The translations under genes and the position numbers were made by a program. Positions 11,974 through 24,976 of a DNA stretch of 64,000 nucleotides are shown piece after piece. The notes beneath the pieces are model-generated. The model made no database searches. It had not been told where the DNA came from and was given only the letters and a program-made list of their open reading frames with translations. Each line of letters starts with the position of its first letter. Position 1 is the first letter of the stretch. Where the stretch lies: NCBI GenBank assembly GCA_013127575.1, contig CP053418.1:124001-188000 (forward strand), in the 5' to 3' direction. This DNA is from Ramlibacter terrae (GTDB lineage: Bacteria > Pseudomonadota > Gammaproteobacteria > Burkholderiales > Burkholderiaceae_C).

Positions 11974-12663
11974 ATGCTGCAAGTGAAAGACCTCCACGTC
12001 GCCTACGGCCAGAGCGAGGCGCTGCACGGCATCTCGTTCGACGGCAACGCCAACGAAACCGTCGCCATCATGGGCCGCAACGGCATGGGCAAGACCACGC
12101 TGTTCAAGAGCCTGATGGGGGTGCTGCCGGCCAAGAGCGGCTCGATCACCATCGGCGGCCAGGACGTGTCGCGCGACGAGAGCTTCCGCCGCGTGGCCAA
12201 GGGCATCGCCTACGTGCCGCAGGGCCGGATGATCTTCCCGACGCTCACGGTCGAGGAGAACATCCAGACCGGCACGGAGAACGCGAAGCCGCGCGTGATC
12301 CCCGAGGAGATCTACGCGCTGTTCCCGGTGCTGTGGGACATGCGGCGGCGCAAGGGCGGCAACCTGTCCGGCGGCCAGCAGCAGCAGCTCGCGATCGCGC
12401 GCGCGCTCGTCACCGAGCCCAAGGTGCTGCTGCTCGACGAGCCCACCGAAGGCATCCAGCCTTCGATCATCAAGGACATCGCCAAGGCGCTGAACGAGAT
12501 CCGCAAGATGAAGCGCATCACGATCATCGTCTCGGAACAGGTGCTGTCGTTCGCGCTCGACGTGGCCGACCGCCTGTTCGTCATCGAAGGCGGCCGGCTG
12601 GTGCACGAGACCACGCGCGCCGACACCGACCAGCAGCGCATCAAGTCCTACCTGTCCGTCTGA
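11974..12663 (+). CDS. urtE: urea/amide ABC transporter ATPase UrtE
   Basis: Intact 229-residue ATPase of the LivF/UrtE type. Walker A is GRNGMGKTT, followed by Q-loop YVPQGRMIFPTLTVEEN, signature LSGGQQQQLAIARAL, Walker B VLLLDEPTEGIQPS and H-loop-equivalent IIVSEQVLSFAL. As is common in UrtE, the usual switch His is replaced (SEQ). It starts two bases after the inferred urtD stop, so the two ATPases are probably translationally coupled. It is followed 21 bases later by formamidase, which ties amide import directly to hydrolysis. Confidence 0.93.
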   Translation: MLQVKDLHVAYGQSEALHGISFDGNANETVAIMGRNGMGKTTLFKSLMGVLPAKSGSITIGGQDVSRDESFRRVAKGIAYVPQGRMIFPTLTVEENIQTGTENAKPRVIPEEIYALFPVLWDMRRRKGGNLSGGQQQQLAIARALVTEPKVLLLDEPTEGIQPSIIKDIAKALNEIRKMKRITIIVSEQVLSFALDVADRLFVIEGGRLVHETTRADTDQQRIKSYLSV

Positions 12664-12684
12664 ACCACCCAACCGGGAGCAACC

Positions 12685-13912
12685 ATGGCCGAAACCCTGA
12701 TCAAGGTCGACCTCGCGCAGTCGCCGTACGAAAACGAGAACATCCACAACCGCTGGCATCCGGACATCCCGATGGCGGTGTGGGTGAACCCGGGCGACGA
12801 GTTCAAGCTGGAAACCTACGACTGGACCGGCGGCGCGATCAAGAACGACGACAGCGCCGACGACGTGCGCGACGTCGACCTGTCGACGGTGCACTTCCTG
12901 TCCGGCCCCGTCGGCGTCAAGGGCGCCGAGCCCGGCGACCTGCTGGTGGTCGACCTGCTCGACATCGGCGCGCGCGACGACAGCCTCTGGGGCTTCAACG
13001 GCTTCTTCAGCAAGAAGAACGGCGGCGGCTTCCTGACCGAGCACTTCCCGCTGGCACAGAAGTCGATCTGGGACTTCCATGGCATGTTCACCAACAGCCG
13101 CCACATCCCCGGCGTCAACTTCGCCGGCCTGATCCACCCGGGCCTGATCGGCTGCCTGCCCGACAAGAAGATGCTGGACGCGTGGAACAGCCGCGAGGCG
13201 GAGCTGATCGCAACCGACCCGCAGCGCGTGCCCGGCTGGCCAATCCGCCCGACGGCAAGACGGCGCACATGGGCAAGCTGGGCGGCGAAGCGGCGGCCAA
13301 GGCCGCGGCCGAAGGCGCGCGCACCGTGCCCCCGCGCGAGCACGGCGGCAACTGCGACATCAAGGATTTGTCACGCGGCTCCAAGGTTTTCTTCCCCGTG
13401 TACGTCGAAGGCGGCGGCCTGTCGGTGGGCGACCTGCACTTCAGCCAGGGCGACGGCGAGATCACCTTCTGCGGCGCGATCGAGATGGCCGGCTGGGTGC
13501 ACATGAAGGTGTCGCTGATCAAGGGCGGCATGGCCAAGTACGGCATCAAGAACCCGATCTTCAAGCCGAGCCCGATCACGCCCAACTACAAGGACTACCT
13601 GATCTTCGAAGGCATCTCGGTCGACGAGCAGGGCAAGCAGCACTACCGGACGTGACGATCGCGTACCGCCAGGCCTGCCTGAACGCCATCGAGTACCTGA
13701 AGAAGTTCGGCTACAGCGGTGCGCAGGCCTATTCGATTCTCGGCACGGCCCCGGTGCAGGGCCACATCAGCGGCGTGGTCGACGTGCCGAACGCGTGCGC
13801 CACGCTGTGGCTGCCGACCGAGATCTTCGACTTCGACATCAACCCCACGGCAGCCGGGCCGGTGAAGATGGTGAAGGGCGGGATCGACATGCCGCTGTCG
13901 CAGGACAAGTAG
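12685..13912 (+). CDS. fmdA: formamidase/acetamidase FmdA, frameshifted
   Basis: Cytosolic amidohydrolase of the FmdA/AmdA family (about 410 residues) that hydrolyses formamide to formate and ammonia. Start MAETLIKVDLAQSPYENENIHN follows a GGGAGC ribosome site. Hallmarks are HNRWHPDIPMAVWVNPGDEF, SRHIPGVNFAGLIHPGLIGC, PREHGGNCDIKDLSRGS, FPVYVEGGGLSVGDLHFSQG and the C-terminal INPTAAGPVKMVKGGIDMPL. Breaks near 13238 and 13647 (HYLDVTIAYRQ) each restore at CCTGG, so the separate short frame at 13652-13912 is simply the C-terminus. It lies between transporter and fmdB, the arrangement known from the Methylophilus formamidase cluster. Confidence 0.93.
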
Positions 13913-13914
13913 CC

Positions 13915-14262
13915 ATGCCGACGTACGACTACGCGTGCGGGGGCTGCGGTGGCTTCGACGCCATCCGCAGCATCGCGCGGCGCGACGAACCGGCGGCGTG
14001 TCCGGCCTGCGGCGCGGCCTCACCGCGCGTGATGAGCGCGGCGCCGCAACTGGCGATCCTCGACGCCGGCACGCGCGGCGCCCACGAAGCCAACGAGCGC
14101 GCGCAACATGCGCCGCGCTCTTCGCGCGACGGCAGCTACGGCCGCATGAAGCATCCGTCGGGATGCGGTTGCTGCAGCGGCGCGAAGCGCGGCAGCACCG
14201 TGACGGGCGCGAACGGGAACAAGGCGTTTCCGTCGAAGCGCCCCCGGATGATCAGTCACTAG
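13915..14262 (+). CDS. fmdB: FmdB family zinc-ribbon protein
   Basis: Small (115-residue) protein with an N-terminal FmdB zinc ribbon: [15 protein letters not shown], then [20 protein letters not shown]. The four cysteines are in two CxxC pairs (residues about 8-11 and 31-34). A second Cys cluster (SGCGCCSG) and a basic, disordered tail end the protein. FmdB was proposed as a regulator of amidase genes in Methylophilus. Its biochemical role is not established. It begins three bases after fmdA stops and is clearly co-transcribed. The palindromic repeat follows 31 bases after its stop. Confidence 0.88.
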   Translation: MPTYDYACGGCGGFDAIRSIARRDEPAACPACGAASPRVMSAAPQLAILDAGTRGAHEANERAQHAPRSSRDGSYGRMKHPSGCGCCSGAKRGSTVTGANGNKAFPSKRPRMISH

Positions 14263-14292
14263 GCAGCGTCCCGGAATACCGGAAGCGGACTG

Positions 14293-14408
14293 CCGGACGC
14301 AGAGGACGCAAAGGGTACGCAGAGGACGCGAAAGAGACAAAGAAGAAGTCGAAAGGTGTTCGTTTCCTTTTGCGTCCTCTGCGTACCCTTCGCGCCCTCT
14401 GCGTCCGG
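14293..14408. repeat. palindromic CGCAGAG repeat, copy 2
   Basis: Arms at 14293-14329 and 14372-14408 are inverted copies of 37 bases with two mismatches. The inner arm words (GGTACGCAGAGGACGC) differ from copy 1 but differ identically in both arms, so pairing is kept. The copy lies between fmdB and amiE inside the otherwise tight operon. Confidence 0.9.
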
Positions 14409-14446
14409 TACCCGAATTCGACAGCAACCAATCAAGGAGCAAACCC

Positions 14447-15490
14447 ATGATCCACGGAGACATCTCCAGCAGCAAGGACACGGTGGGCGTCGCCGTCGTC
14501 AACTACAAGATGCCGCGCCTGCACAGCAAGGCCGAGGTCCTCGAGAACGCCCGCAAGATCGCCGACATGCTGGTCGGCATGAAGGCCGGCCTGCCGGGCA
14601 TGGACCTCGTGATCTTTCCGGAGTACAGCACCCACGGCATCATGTACGACGCGAAGGAGATGTACGACACCGCGGCCAGCGTGCCGGGCGAGGAGACCGA
14701 GATCTTCGCCGCCGCCTGCCGCAAGGCCAAGGTGTGGGGCGTGTTCTCGCTGACCGGCGAGCGGCACGAGGAACATCCGCTCAAGGCGCCGTACAACACG
14801 CTGATCCTGATGAACGACCAGGGGCGAGATCGTCCAGAAGTACCGCAAGATCATGCCGTGGGTGCCGGTCGAGGGCTGGTACCCGGGCAACTGCACCTAC
14901 GTCAGCGACGGTCCCAAGGGCCTGAAGATCAGCCTGATCATCTGCGACGACGGCAACTATCCCGAGATCTGGCGCGACTGCGCGATGCGCGGCGCCGAGC
15001 TGATCATCCGCTGCCGGGCTACATGTACCCGGCCAAGGAGCAGCAGATCCTGATCAGCAAGGCGATGGCCTTTGCCAACAACACCTACGTGGCGGTGGCC
15101 AACGCCGCCGGTTTCGACGGTGTCTACAGCTACTTCGGCCACTCGGCGCTGATCGGCTTCGACGGCCGCACGCTCGGCGAATGCGGCGAGGAGGAGTACG
15201 GCGTGCAGTACGCGGCGCTGTCCACCAGCCTGATCCGCGACTTCCGCAAGAACGGCCAGTCGGAGAACCACCTGTTCAAGCTGCTGCTGCACCGCGGCTA
15301 CACCGGCATGATCAACTCGCGCGAAGGCACGCAGGGCATGGCGGCGTGCCCCTACGACTTCTACTCGCGCTGGGTCAACGACCCGGAAGGCACGCGCAAG
15401 GCGGTCGAGGCGATCACGCGGCCGATGGTCGGCACCGAGGAATGCCCGATCGAGGGCATCCCCAACCCGGCCGATGCCCTCCACCGCTGA
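14447..15490 (+). CDS. amiE: aliphatic amidase, frameshifted
   Basis: Nitrilase-superfamily amidase that converts short aliphatic amides to acid and ammonia in the cytosol. It is very close to Pseudomonas AmiE from the first residues ([20 protein letters not shown]). The catalytic triad is visible: Glu in LVIFPEYS, Lys in [12 protein letters not shown], Cys in [19 protein letters not shown]. AmiF formamidases are close relatives, but the AmiE-like N-terminus favours amidase. The frame breaks at 14821 (CCAGG with extra G) and 15014 (CCAGG lost A, restoring IIRCQGYMYPAK). A good AAGGAGC site lies 7 bases before the ATG. The 3' end overlaps the following ATPase gene by 17 bases. Confidence 0.93.
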   Translation: MIHGDISSSKDTVGVAVVNYKMPRLHSKAEVLENARKIADMLVGMKAGLPGMDLVIFPEYSTHGIMYDAKEMYDTAASVPGEETEIFAAACRKAKVWGVFSLTGERHEEHPLKAPYNTLILMNDQGRDRPEVPQDHAVGAGRGLVPGQLHLRQRRSQGPEDQPDHLRRRQLSRDLARLRDARRRADHPLPGYMYPAKEQQILISKAMAFANNTYVAVANAAGFDGVYSYFGHSALIGFDGRTLGECGEEEYGVQYAALSTSLIRDFRKNGQSENHLFKLLLHRGYTGMINSREGTQGMAACPYDFYSRWVNDPEGTRKAVEAITRPMVGTEECPIEGIPNPADALHR

Positions 15491-16294
15491 CGCGGACCCG
15501 CTGGCGGATTGGCGGCTGCGCGACGCGCCGTTCTACCGGCCGGTGGCAAGGGAAGTGCAGGCGTTCGAGGCGGCCGCGTCGGCGCGGCTGCCGATCCTGC
15601 TGACCGGGCCCACCGGCTGCGGCAAGACGCGCTTCGTGGAGCACATGGCGTGGCGGCTCGGCCGGCCGCTGGTCACGCTCGCCTGCCATGAGGACCTGAC
15701 GGCCGGCGACCTTGCGGGCCGCTGGCTGCTCGATGCGGATGGCACCAAGTGGCAGGACGGCCCGCTGGCGCTGGCCGCGCGCCACGGCGGCATCTGCTAC
15801 CGGACGAACTGGTGGAAGCCCGCAGCGATGCGCTGGTGGTGATCCATCCCCTCGCCGACAGCCGCCGCGTGCTGCCGCTGGAGCGGCGCGGCGAACTGCT
15901 GCATGCGCACCGGGACTTTCTGCTGGTGGCCAGCTACAACCCCGGGTACCGCGGCCTGCACAAGGCGCTGAAGCCGTCGACGCGGCAGCGCTTCACGGCG
16001 CTGGCCTTCGGCTATCCGCAACCGGAGGTGGAGACCGCGATCGTGGCGACCGAAGGCGGCATTTCGCAAACCGTGGCCGCGCGCCTGGTGGCGCTGGCCG
16101 GCCGCACGCGGCGTCTTCAAGCGGATGGACTCGACGAAGGCGCCTCCACGCGGCTGCTCGTGCACGCCGCGCAACTCGTGGGCGCCGGGCTGCCGCTGCG
16201 CGACGCGTGCGTGCAGGCCATCGCCGCGCCGCTGACCGACGACCCGGACCTGGCGGCGGTGCTGGTGGACCTGGTCCATGCCGCCTTCGAATGA
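15474..16294 (+). CDS. MoxR/CbbQ/NorQ-type AAA+ ATPase, frameshifted
   Basis: Cytosolic AAA+ ATPase of the CbbQ/NirQ/NorQ group, about 270 residues. It shows Walker [21 protein letters not shown], the group's [19 protein letters not shown] block, Walker B restored as ICYLDELVEA across a CCTGG fault near 15800, and [21 protein letters not shown], the conserved sensor/arginine-finger region. Members work with a VWA-domain partner to remodel or insert metal into an enzyme (CbbQO for Rubisco, NorQD for nitric oxide reductase). It overlaps amiE by 17 bases and the VWA gene by 17 bases, so it is coupled to both. An amidase maturation role is inference. Confidence 0.88.
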
Positions 16295-17797
16295 GCGCTG
16301 GACCGGCTGGCTGCATGCGCTGTGGGGACGGCCCGCCGGGCTGACGTGGCTGGAAGCGGGCGATGCGCGCCCCGTGCTCGTTGGCCACGGCGGTGACCGC
16401 ATGCTCTACCTGCCCGCCAACGGCCTCGATGTCGCGCTCGCGGCCACGGCGCATGCCGGCGCGCACTGGCGCTTCGGCGGCGCGCCGCAACCGCGCCGGG
16501 GCCTGAAGCCGGTGCAGCAGGCCTTGTTCGAGGTGCTGGAGGACGCGCGCGTCGAGGCGTTGGCGCTGCGCGAGATGCCCGGCCTGCGCGCGCTGTGGCT
16601 GCCCTTCCATGCGGATCCCGACGCACCGGCCGGCAACGGCTTCGAAGCGCTGCTGGCGCGCCTCTCGCGCGTCTTGCTGGACCCGGCGTGGGACGACCCG
16701 CACCCGTGGGTGGTGAAGGCGCGCATGGCTTTCGATCCGTCGCTGCCGGTGCGTGAAGTGGCCTCGCGCCTCGGCAACGACATCGGCCAGATGCGGCTGC
16801 CGTTCAATGCGCCCACGTGGCGCATGCACGCCGCCTACCGCGACGACGGCAGCTGCCTGTGGGAGCCGGAAGCGCAGGCGCCTGACTCGGATCTCGAACT
16901 GGCGGCGGATGCATCGCCACCGGAAGGCACGCCGGCCGACGCGGTTCCCGAGCCCGCGTCGCCGCCGGTGCTGTACCCGGAGTGGGACGAGCGCATCGCG
17001 CGCTACCGGCGCGACTGGTGCCATGTGTTCTCAAGCACCGCGCCGTCCGCGGCGGTGCGCTTACAGCCCGTTCCACCCGGAGACCGCCGCCGGCTGGCGC
17101 GCGCGCTGCGTTCGCTGCGCGGCGGGGCGCCGCGCCCGGCCGGGCGCGCCAGCTGGGGCGACGAGTTCCACCCGATGGCACTGCTGGATGCGCGCCTGCA
17201 GATGCGCGCGGGCCAGACCCCGGACAACCACATCTACCGCAGGCGCATCGCCGTGCCGCAGCCGCTGGCGGTGCAACTCCTGCTCGATGCCTCGGCCTCC
17301 ACGGCGGACCGTTGCAACGATGGACGCCCCTTGCTCGCCCACATGCGCGACGCCGCGCTGGCCTGCGCGGCCGCGTTCGAGGAGCTCGGCCATCGCAGCG
17401 CGCTGGCGGCGTTCGCCTCGCGCACCCGGCATCGCGTGGACTGGCAGCAGCTGAAGCAGTGGGACGAAGCGGCCGCCGCGCCGGCCGTGCTGGCCCGTGC
17501 CGCCGGCTTGCGCAGCGGCGGCTCCACCCGCCTCGGCGCGGCGGTGCGGCACGCCGTCGCGCAAGTGCTGTCGCGCAAGTGCTGTCGCGCGTGGACGGCG
17601 GCGCGCGACCCATCGTGCTGCTGCTCAGCGACGGCGAAGCCCATGACGTCGATGCGCCCGACCCGGCCTACCTGCGGGGCGACCTGCGCCGCGCCATCGC
17701 GGAGGCGCAGGCGGCCGGCGTCGCCGTGCGCTGCCTCCCCTTGTTGCGGCATTGCGGCGCGCTCCCGCGCGTGCTGCCGAGCCTGCTGGCGACCTGA
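16278..17797 (+). CDS. VWA-domain protein, NorD/CbbO-like, disrupted by a 14-base tandem duplication
   Basis: About 500-residue cytosolic protein whose C-terminal von Willebrand A domain carries the MIDAS signature (LLLDASAST near 17280-17310, later GGSTRLGAA and LLLSDGEAHD). The N-terminal part resembles NorD/CbbO partners, with a region rich in acidic residues and a variable linker. In this sequence a 14-base duplication at 17556-17583 shifts the frame just before the VWA strand VDGGARPIVLLLSDG. Removing one copy gives a continuous protein ending LPSLLAT at 17797. It is translationally coupled to the preceding ATPase and is presumably its partner. Confidence 0.85.
17556..17583. repeat. 14-base tandem duplication inside the VWA gene
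   Basis: The unit GTCGCGCAAGTGCT occurs twice head to tail at 17556-17569 and 17570-17583, followed by the first seven bases of a third copy. It adds 14 bases and breaks the reading frame. Unlike most breaks in the window it is not at CCWGG. Confidence 0.95.
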
Positions 17798-17824
17798 CGC
17801 CGCTGCCCTTCCTACAATGGGCGC

Positions 17825-18871
<1,047 letters not shown>

Positions 18872-18881
18872 TCCCGCGGCC

Positions 18882-19329
18882 ATGGACGCGATCGACCGCA
18901 AGATCCTGAAGGTCCTGCAGGGCGACGCCCGCGCCAGCCTGCAGCAGATCGGCCAGGCGGTCGGGCTGAGCGCCTCGCCCTGCTGGGAGCGCATCAAGAA
19001 GATGGAGCTGGCGGGCGTGATCGAGGGCTACACGGTGCGGCTGAACGCGCCGGCCCGGGCTGGAACGACACCGTGCTGGTGCAGCTCACGCTCGACAGCC
19101 ACACCGACAACACGCTGGAAAAGTTCGGCGAGGTGCTGGCCACCATCCCTGAGGTGATCGAAGCCTATCTCGTCTCGGCGAGTACGACTACCTGCTGCGC
19201 GTGGCGGTGCAGGACACGCGCGACTACGAGCGGCTGCTGCGCGAAAAGCTCTACAAGATCAAGGGGATCCGGCACAGCAAGTCTTCGTTCGTGCTGCGCA
19301 CGCTGAAGAAGGCGGACTTGCCGCTCTGA
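18882..19329 (+). CDS. Lrp/AsnC family transcriptional regulator, frameshifted
   Basis: About 150-residue DNA-binding regulator. The N-terminal helix-turn-helix reads MDAIDRKILKVLQGDARASL and VGLSASPCWERIKKMELAGV. After a break at 19055 (NAPALGWNDTVLVQLTL, CCTGG fault) comes the RAM ligand-binding domain with VIEAYLVSGEYDYLLRVAVQ. A second break near 19185 is not obviously at CCWGG. It begins 10 bases after the first metH gene. Lrp-family proteins sense amino acids, so control of methionine genes is plausible, but only position supports it. Confidence 0.88.
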
Positions 19330-19331
19330 CA

Positions 19332-19402
19332 ATGGTGCGCACGCAAGCGTGCACACCCTACAGGGGCTTCAGTAGGGTGTGCAAGCGCAGCTTGCGCACC
19401 AT
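19332..19402. repeat. GGTGCGCA/TGCGCACC long hairpin, copy A
   Basis: Imperfect palindrome: ATGGTGCGCA...GTGCACACCCTAC is answered by GTAGGGTGTGCAAGC...TTGCGCACCAT. It starts three bases after the lrp-like stop and ends about 20 bases before the SAH riboswitch, so it may end the upstream transcript. Related hairpins lie at 46480-46501 and 53713-53784. Confidence 0.8.
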
Positions 19403-19420
19403 GCGTTTAAAATACCCCCA

Positions 19421-19482
19421 CCTCAAGGAGCGCTGCAGCGACCCCGCGTCGTCAGGCTTGAGATGGTTCCAACCGCGCTCAC
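19421..19482 (+). promoter_or_regulatory. S-adenosylhomocysteine (SAH) riboswitch
   Basis: Matches the SAH riboswitch consensus core GGAGCGCTGC and AGGCTTGAG. P1 pairs CTCAAG (19422-19427) with CTTGAG (19457-19462). P2 pairs CGAC (19439-19442) with GTCG (19448-19451). The pseudoknot pairs GAGCGC (19428-19433) with GCGCTC (19475-19480). It lies directly upstream of the cobalamin-dependent metH half, a known target of this riboswitch class. In known examples SAH binding turns expression on, which would promote recycling of SAH-derived homocysteine. Confidence 0.92.
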
Positions 19483-19531
19483 CCGTCCTTCCAACGAGGT
19501 GAGTGCATGCGAGAGCAACCCCAAGTCCCCC

Positions 19532-22225
<2,694 letters not shown>

Positions 22226-22278
22226 TTCATCGGCGGCCTCCTACCTCTCCGGTGGGAGCCGGGGCGTAGCATTTCGCC

Positions 22279-23216
22279 ATGCCCGTTTCCGACCGCCTGC
22301 CGCAGTGGGTGCGCAACCTCCTGCGCTCCGTCAACCCGATCGTCCGCGCTTCGCAGTTGTGGAGCGAGGCCGGCGGCATGCGCATGAGCGCGGCGATGTC
22401 GTTCTACGGCATCCTGAGCCTCGCGCCGCTGCTGCTGGCGATCGTGGCGATGCTCGGCTGGTGGCTGGACCGCGAAATGCTCGAAGACAACCTGCTGCGC
22501 CAGATCGAGTCCATCGTCGGCCAGCAGGGCTCGGGCGTGCTCAAGGACGCGCTGGCCAGCGCGCAGGAGCCGTCGGAAGGCATCACCGCCAGCATCTTCG
22601 GCTTCGTGGTGCTGATGTTCGGCGCCACCGGCGTGTTCGGCGAGCTGCAGGAGGCGTTCGAGCGCGTCTGGTCGCACGGCCGCGGGCCGCAGCCGAAGCC
22701 GCCGTTCTGGCGCATGGCCACGCTGCGGCTGCGCGGCATCGGCTACATCCCGGTGTTCGGCTTCCTGCTGCTCGTGTCGCTGGTGCTGTCCACGCTGCTC
22801 AACATGTTCTCGGGCTGGGCGGGCAGCGGGATTCCGCTGGAGATCGCCCTGCGCGTGGTCAACGAGGTGATCGCCTTCGTCATCTGCGCCGCGCTGTTCG
22901 TCGGCCTGATGCGCCTGAGCACGGGCCCCAAGCCGCGGCTGCGCTACCGGTGTTCGGCGGCTTCGCGGGCGCGATCCTGTTCACGGCCGGGCGGCAGCTG
23001 ATGGCGCTCTATCTCTCCAGCGCCGCGGTGGTGTCGGCGTACGGCGCGGCCGGTTCGCTGATCGTGCTGCTGATGTGGATCTACTTCTCGTCGGGCGTGC
23101 TGCTGTTCGGCGCCGGCTGCGCACGCGCGCTGGAAGAGCACGTCAAGGACGTGCCGCCGCCGCAGGAAGACGCCGCACCGGCTACGGCGGCAACAGCGAA
23201 CGCCGCTGCGCGCTGA
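22279..23216 (+). CDS. YihY/BrkB family inner-membrane protein, frameshifted
   Basis: About 310-residue integral membrane protein of the YihY (formerly called ribonuclease BN) family, with six hydrophobic segments. The hallmark SAAMSFYGILSLAPLLL is near residue 38, followed by FGATGVFGELQEAFERVW and, after a break near 22952 (CCAGG), GGFAGAILFTAGRQ and SLIVLLMWIYFSSGVLLFGA. The old RNase BN assignment was an error in the literature and no transport function is established. The Ala-rich tail overlaps the 3' end of the convergent MFS gene by 35 bases. Confidence 0.9.
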
Positions 23217-24371
23217 TCAGGGCGATGGCGCCCGCCAGCCCCAGCACCACCAGCAGCACCAGCCCCCAGCGGTAGCCCGCCTCGCGGCTCCACAGCAGGC
23301 CGAGCAGCAGCGGGGCGACCGCGCGCGCCAATGCCGTCGGCAGGCCGAGCGCGCCATTGAGCGAAGCCACGTGGGCCCGGCTCACGTACTGCGCGATCGC
23401 GGTGCCCTTGACGATGGTGATCATGCCGTTGCCCAGCCCGTACAGCAGAACGAACAGCAGGCCCGCGGCCGGATACGCCGCGCCGCGCCCACCACCAGAG
23501 CCACCAGCGCCACCGGGATCAGGAACGGGATCAGCCGGTTGGCCACGTGCAGGTCGAAGCGGTGTTCGAAGAAATACAGCAGCAGCCGGCCCACCACGGA
23601 TCACGCCGATGCTGGCCGGAATGGCGATCACCCGGCTTCGCCCAGGCCGGACTCGCGCAGCAGGCTGATCAGGTGCGGCGGGATGGCGGCGGTGACGGCC
23701 ATCATCGCCACCACGAAGACGCCGATCAGCAGGAAGGGCGCGCTGCGCAAGAGCGCCGCGGGCGAGGCTTCGCCCGGCGCCCGCGCCGGCGCTGCCGGCG
23801 GCGCGCCGCGCAGGCACACGGCGTGCAGCGGCACGCACAGCAGCAGGTGCAGCGCGGCCAGCAGCAACAGCGCCGTGCGCCAGCCCCAGTGCGCGATCAG
23901 CCAGGCCGACAGCGGGATGAACACGCTGGAGGCCAGTCCGCCGAGGAAGGTCAGGGTGATGATCGCGCGGCGAAAGTCGCCGGGGAAGCGGCGCGTCACC
24001 ACCGCGAACACCGGCGTGTACAGCGTGGCGGCCAAGGCCGCGCCCAGCAGCGCCCACACCGCATAGAAGGCCCCGGCCGAGCGCACCTGGCTGTGCAGCG
24101 CCAGCCCGATGGCGATGGCGAGCGAGCCGCCGGTCATCACGGCGCGCTCGTGGCCGCGGTCGATCCAGCGGCCGACGGGATAGGCGAACACGCCTTCGGC
24201 CAGCAGCGCCAGGCTGAAGGCCAGCGACGTCTGCGCGCGGGTCAGGCCGAGCTCGCGTTCCACCGGTTCGAGCAGCAGCGCGAAGGTGTAGAAAACGCTG
24301 CCCCGGGTGACCAGTTGCGCCAGCGACAGCCAGCCGATGAGCCGGCGGTCGAGGCCGGCAGGCGGACTCAT
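23182..24371 (-). CDS. MFS transporter, frameshifted
   Basis: Major facilitator superfamily transporter, about 395 residues and 12 predicted membrane segments in the inner membrane. N-terminal half: LIGWLSLAQLVTRGSVFYTF, then the loop between segments 2 and 3 as PVGRWIDRGHERAVM, then AVVTRRFPGDFRRAIITLTF. Breaks near 23630, 23600 and 23480 split the C-terminal half, which ends with GLLWSREAGYRWGLVLL. Substrate unknown. The ATG overlaps the stop of the YfiR-like gene (ATGA), so it belongs to the TonB receptor/YfiR operon, which hints at a transported small molecule shared with the receptor. Confidence 0.85.
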
Positions 24372-24969
24372 GCCAGCGCGACCGCCGTGGCGACTGGCCG
24401 ACGGCGCGCGGCGGCGATCAGGCGCGGATTGAGCCGCAGCTTCTGGCGGGCGGCGGCCTGCAGCGACACGCCGAAGCGCACGCGGTCTTCCTCCGGGAAG
24501 AAGCTGAGCACGCTGCCGCGCGGATGCACGCCGCCTTCGGAATCAGCCACCGTGAGCACGCCTTCCGGCACGTTGGCCACCAGCTCCGCGACCCGTGTTG
24601 CCGAGGGGCTCTTGACGTAGAGGATGTGGAAGCCGGCGAGCGCGGCGTTCGCGTCCAGCCGCACCACCGTCACCGGCCGGCCGTCGCGGTCGCGGTCGCG
24701 TGCCAGGTCGCCGAGGTCGCGCCACAGCAGGTCGTCGCCAGGACGCCGATGCGCAGCGGCGTGTCGGCGCGTGGAAAGGTGCCCTCCGGCCATTCGACGA
24801 AGCTGGCGAACTTGTGCAGGAACGCGGCCTTCACGAGCGTGTCGCGCGAGGCGGCGGGCAGGGCCTGCGCCGTCGTTCGCAAGGGCCACAGGGCGGCCGC
24901 GGCCGCGCCGAGCAGCGAGCGCCGCCCGGCGGACGCCGGCGGGCGGACAGGAAGGGCCGGTACCGCCAT
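24368..24969 (-). CDS. YfiR family (DUF4154) periplasmic protein, frameshifted
   Basis: About 200-residue exported protein. The N-terminus has Arg residues followed by a hydrophobic stretch (GRRSLLGAAAAALWPL) ending at TAQA, a likely signal peptide. The YfiR core appears as LVKAAFLHKFASFVEWPEG, LRIGVLGDDLLWRDL (restored at a CCTGG fault near 24741), FHILYVKS and a final GSVLSFFPEEDRVRFGVSL. In Pseudomonas YfiR is a periplasmic repressor of the YfiN cyclase. Here no cyclase lies alongside; the partner genes are a TonB receptor (7 bases upstream) and an MFS transporter (4-base overlap). YfiR-like proteins commonly accompany TonB receptors. Confidence 0.85.
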
Positions 24970-24976
24970 GGACCGG

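Noticed and set aside
13652..13912. Separate 86-residue protein after formamidase
   Set aside because: It is the formamidase C-terminus displaced by a CCTGG fault at 13647.
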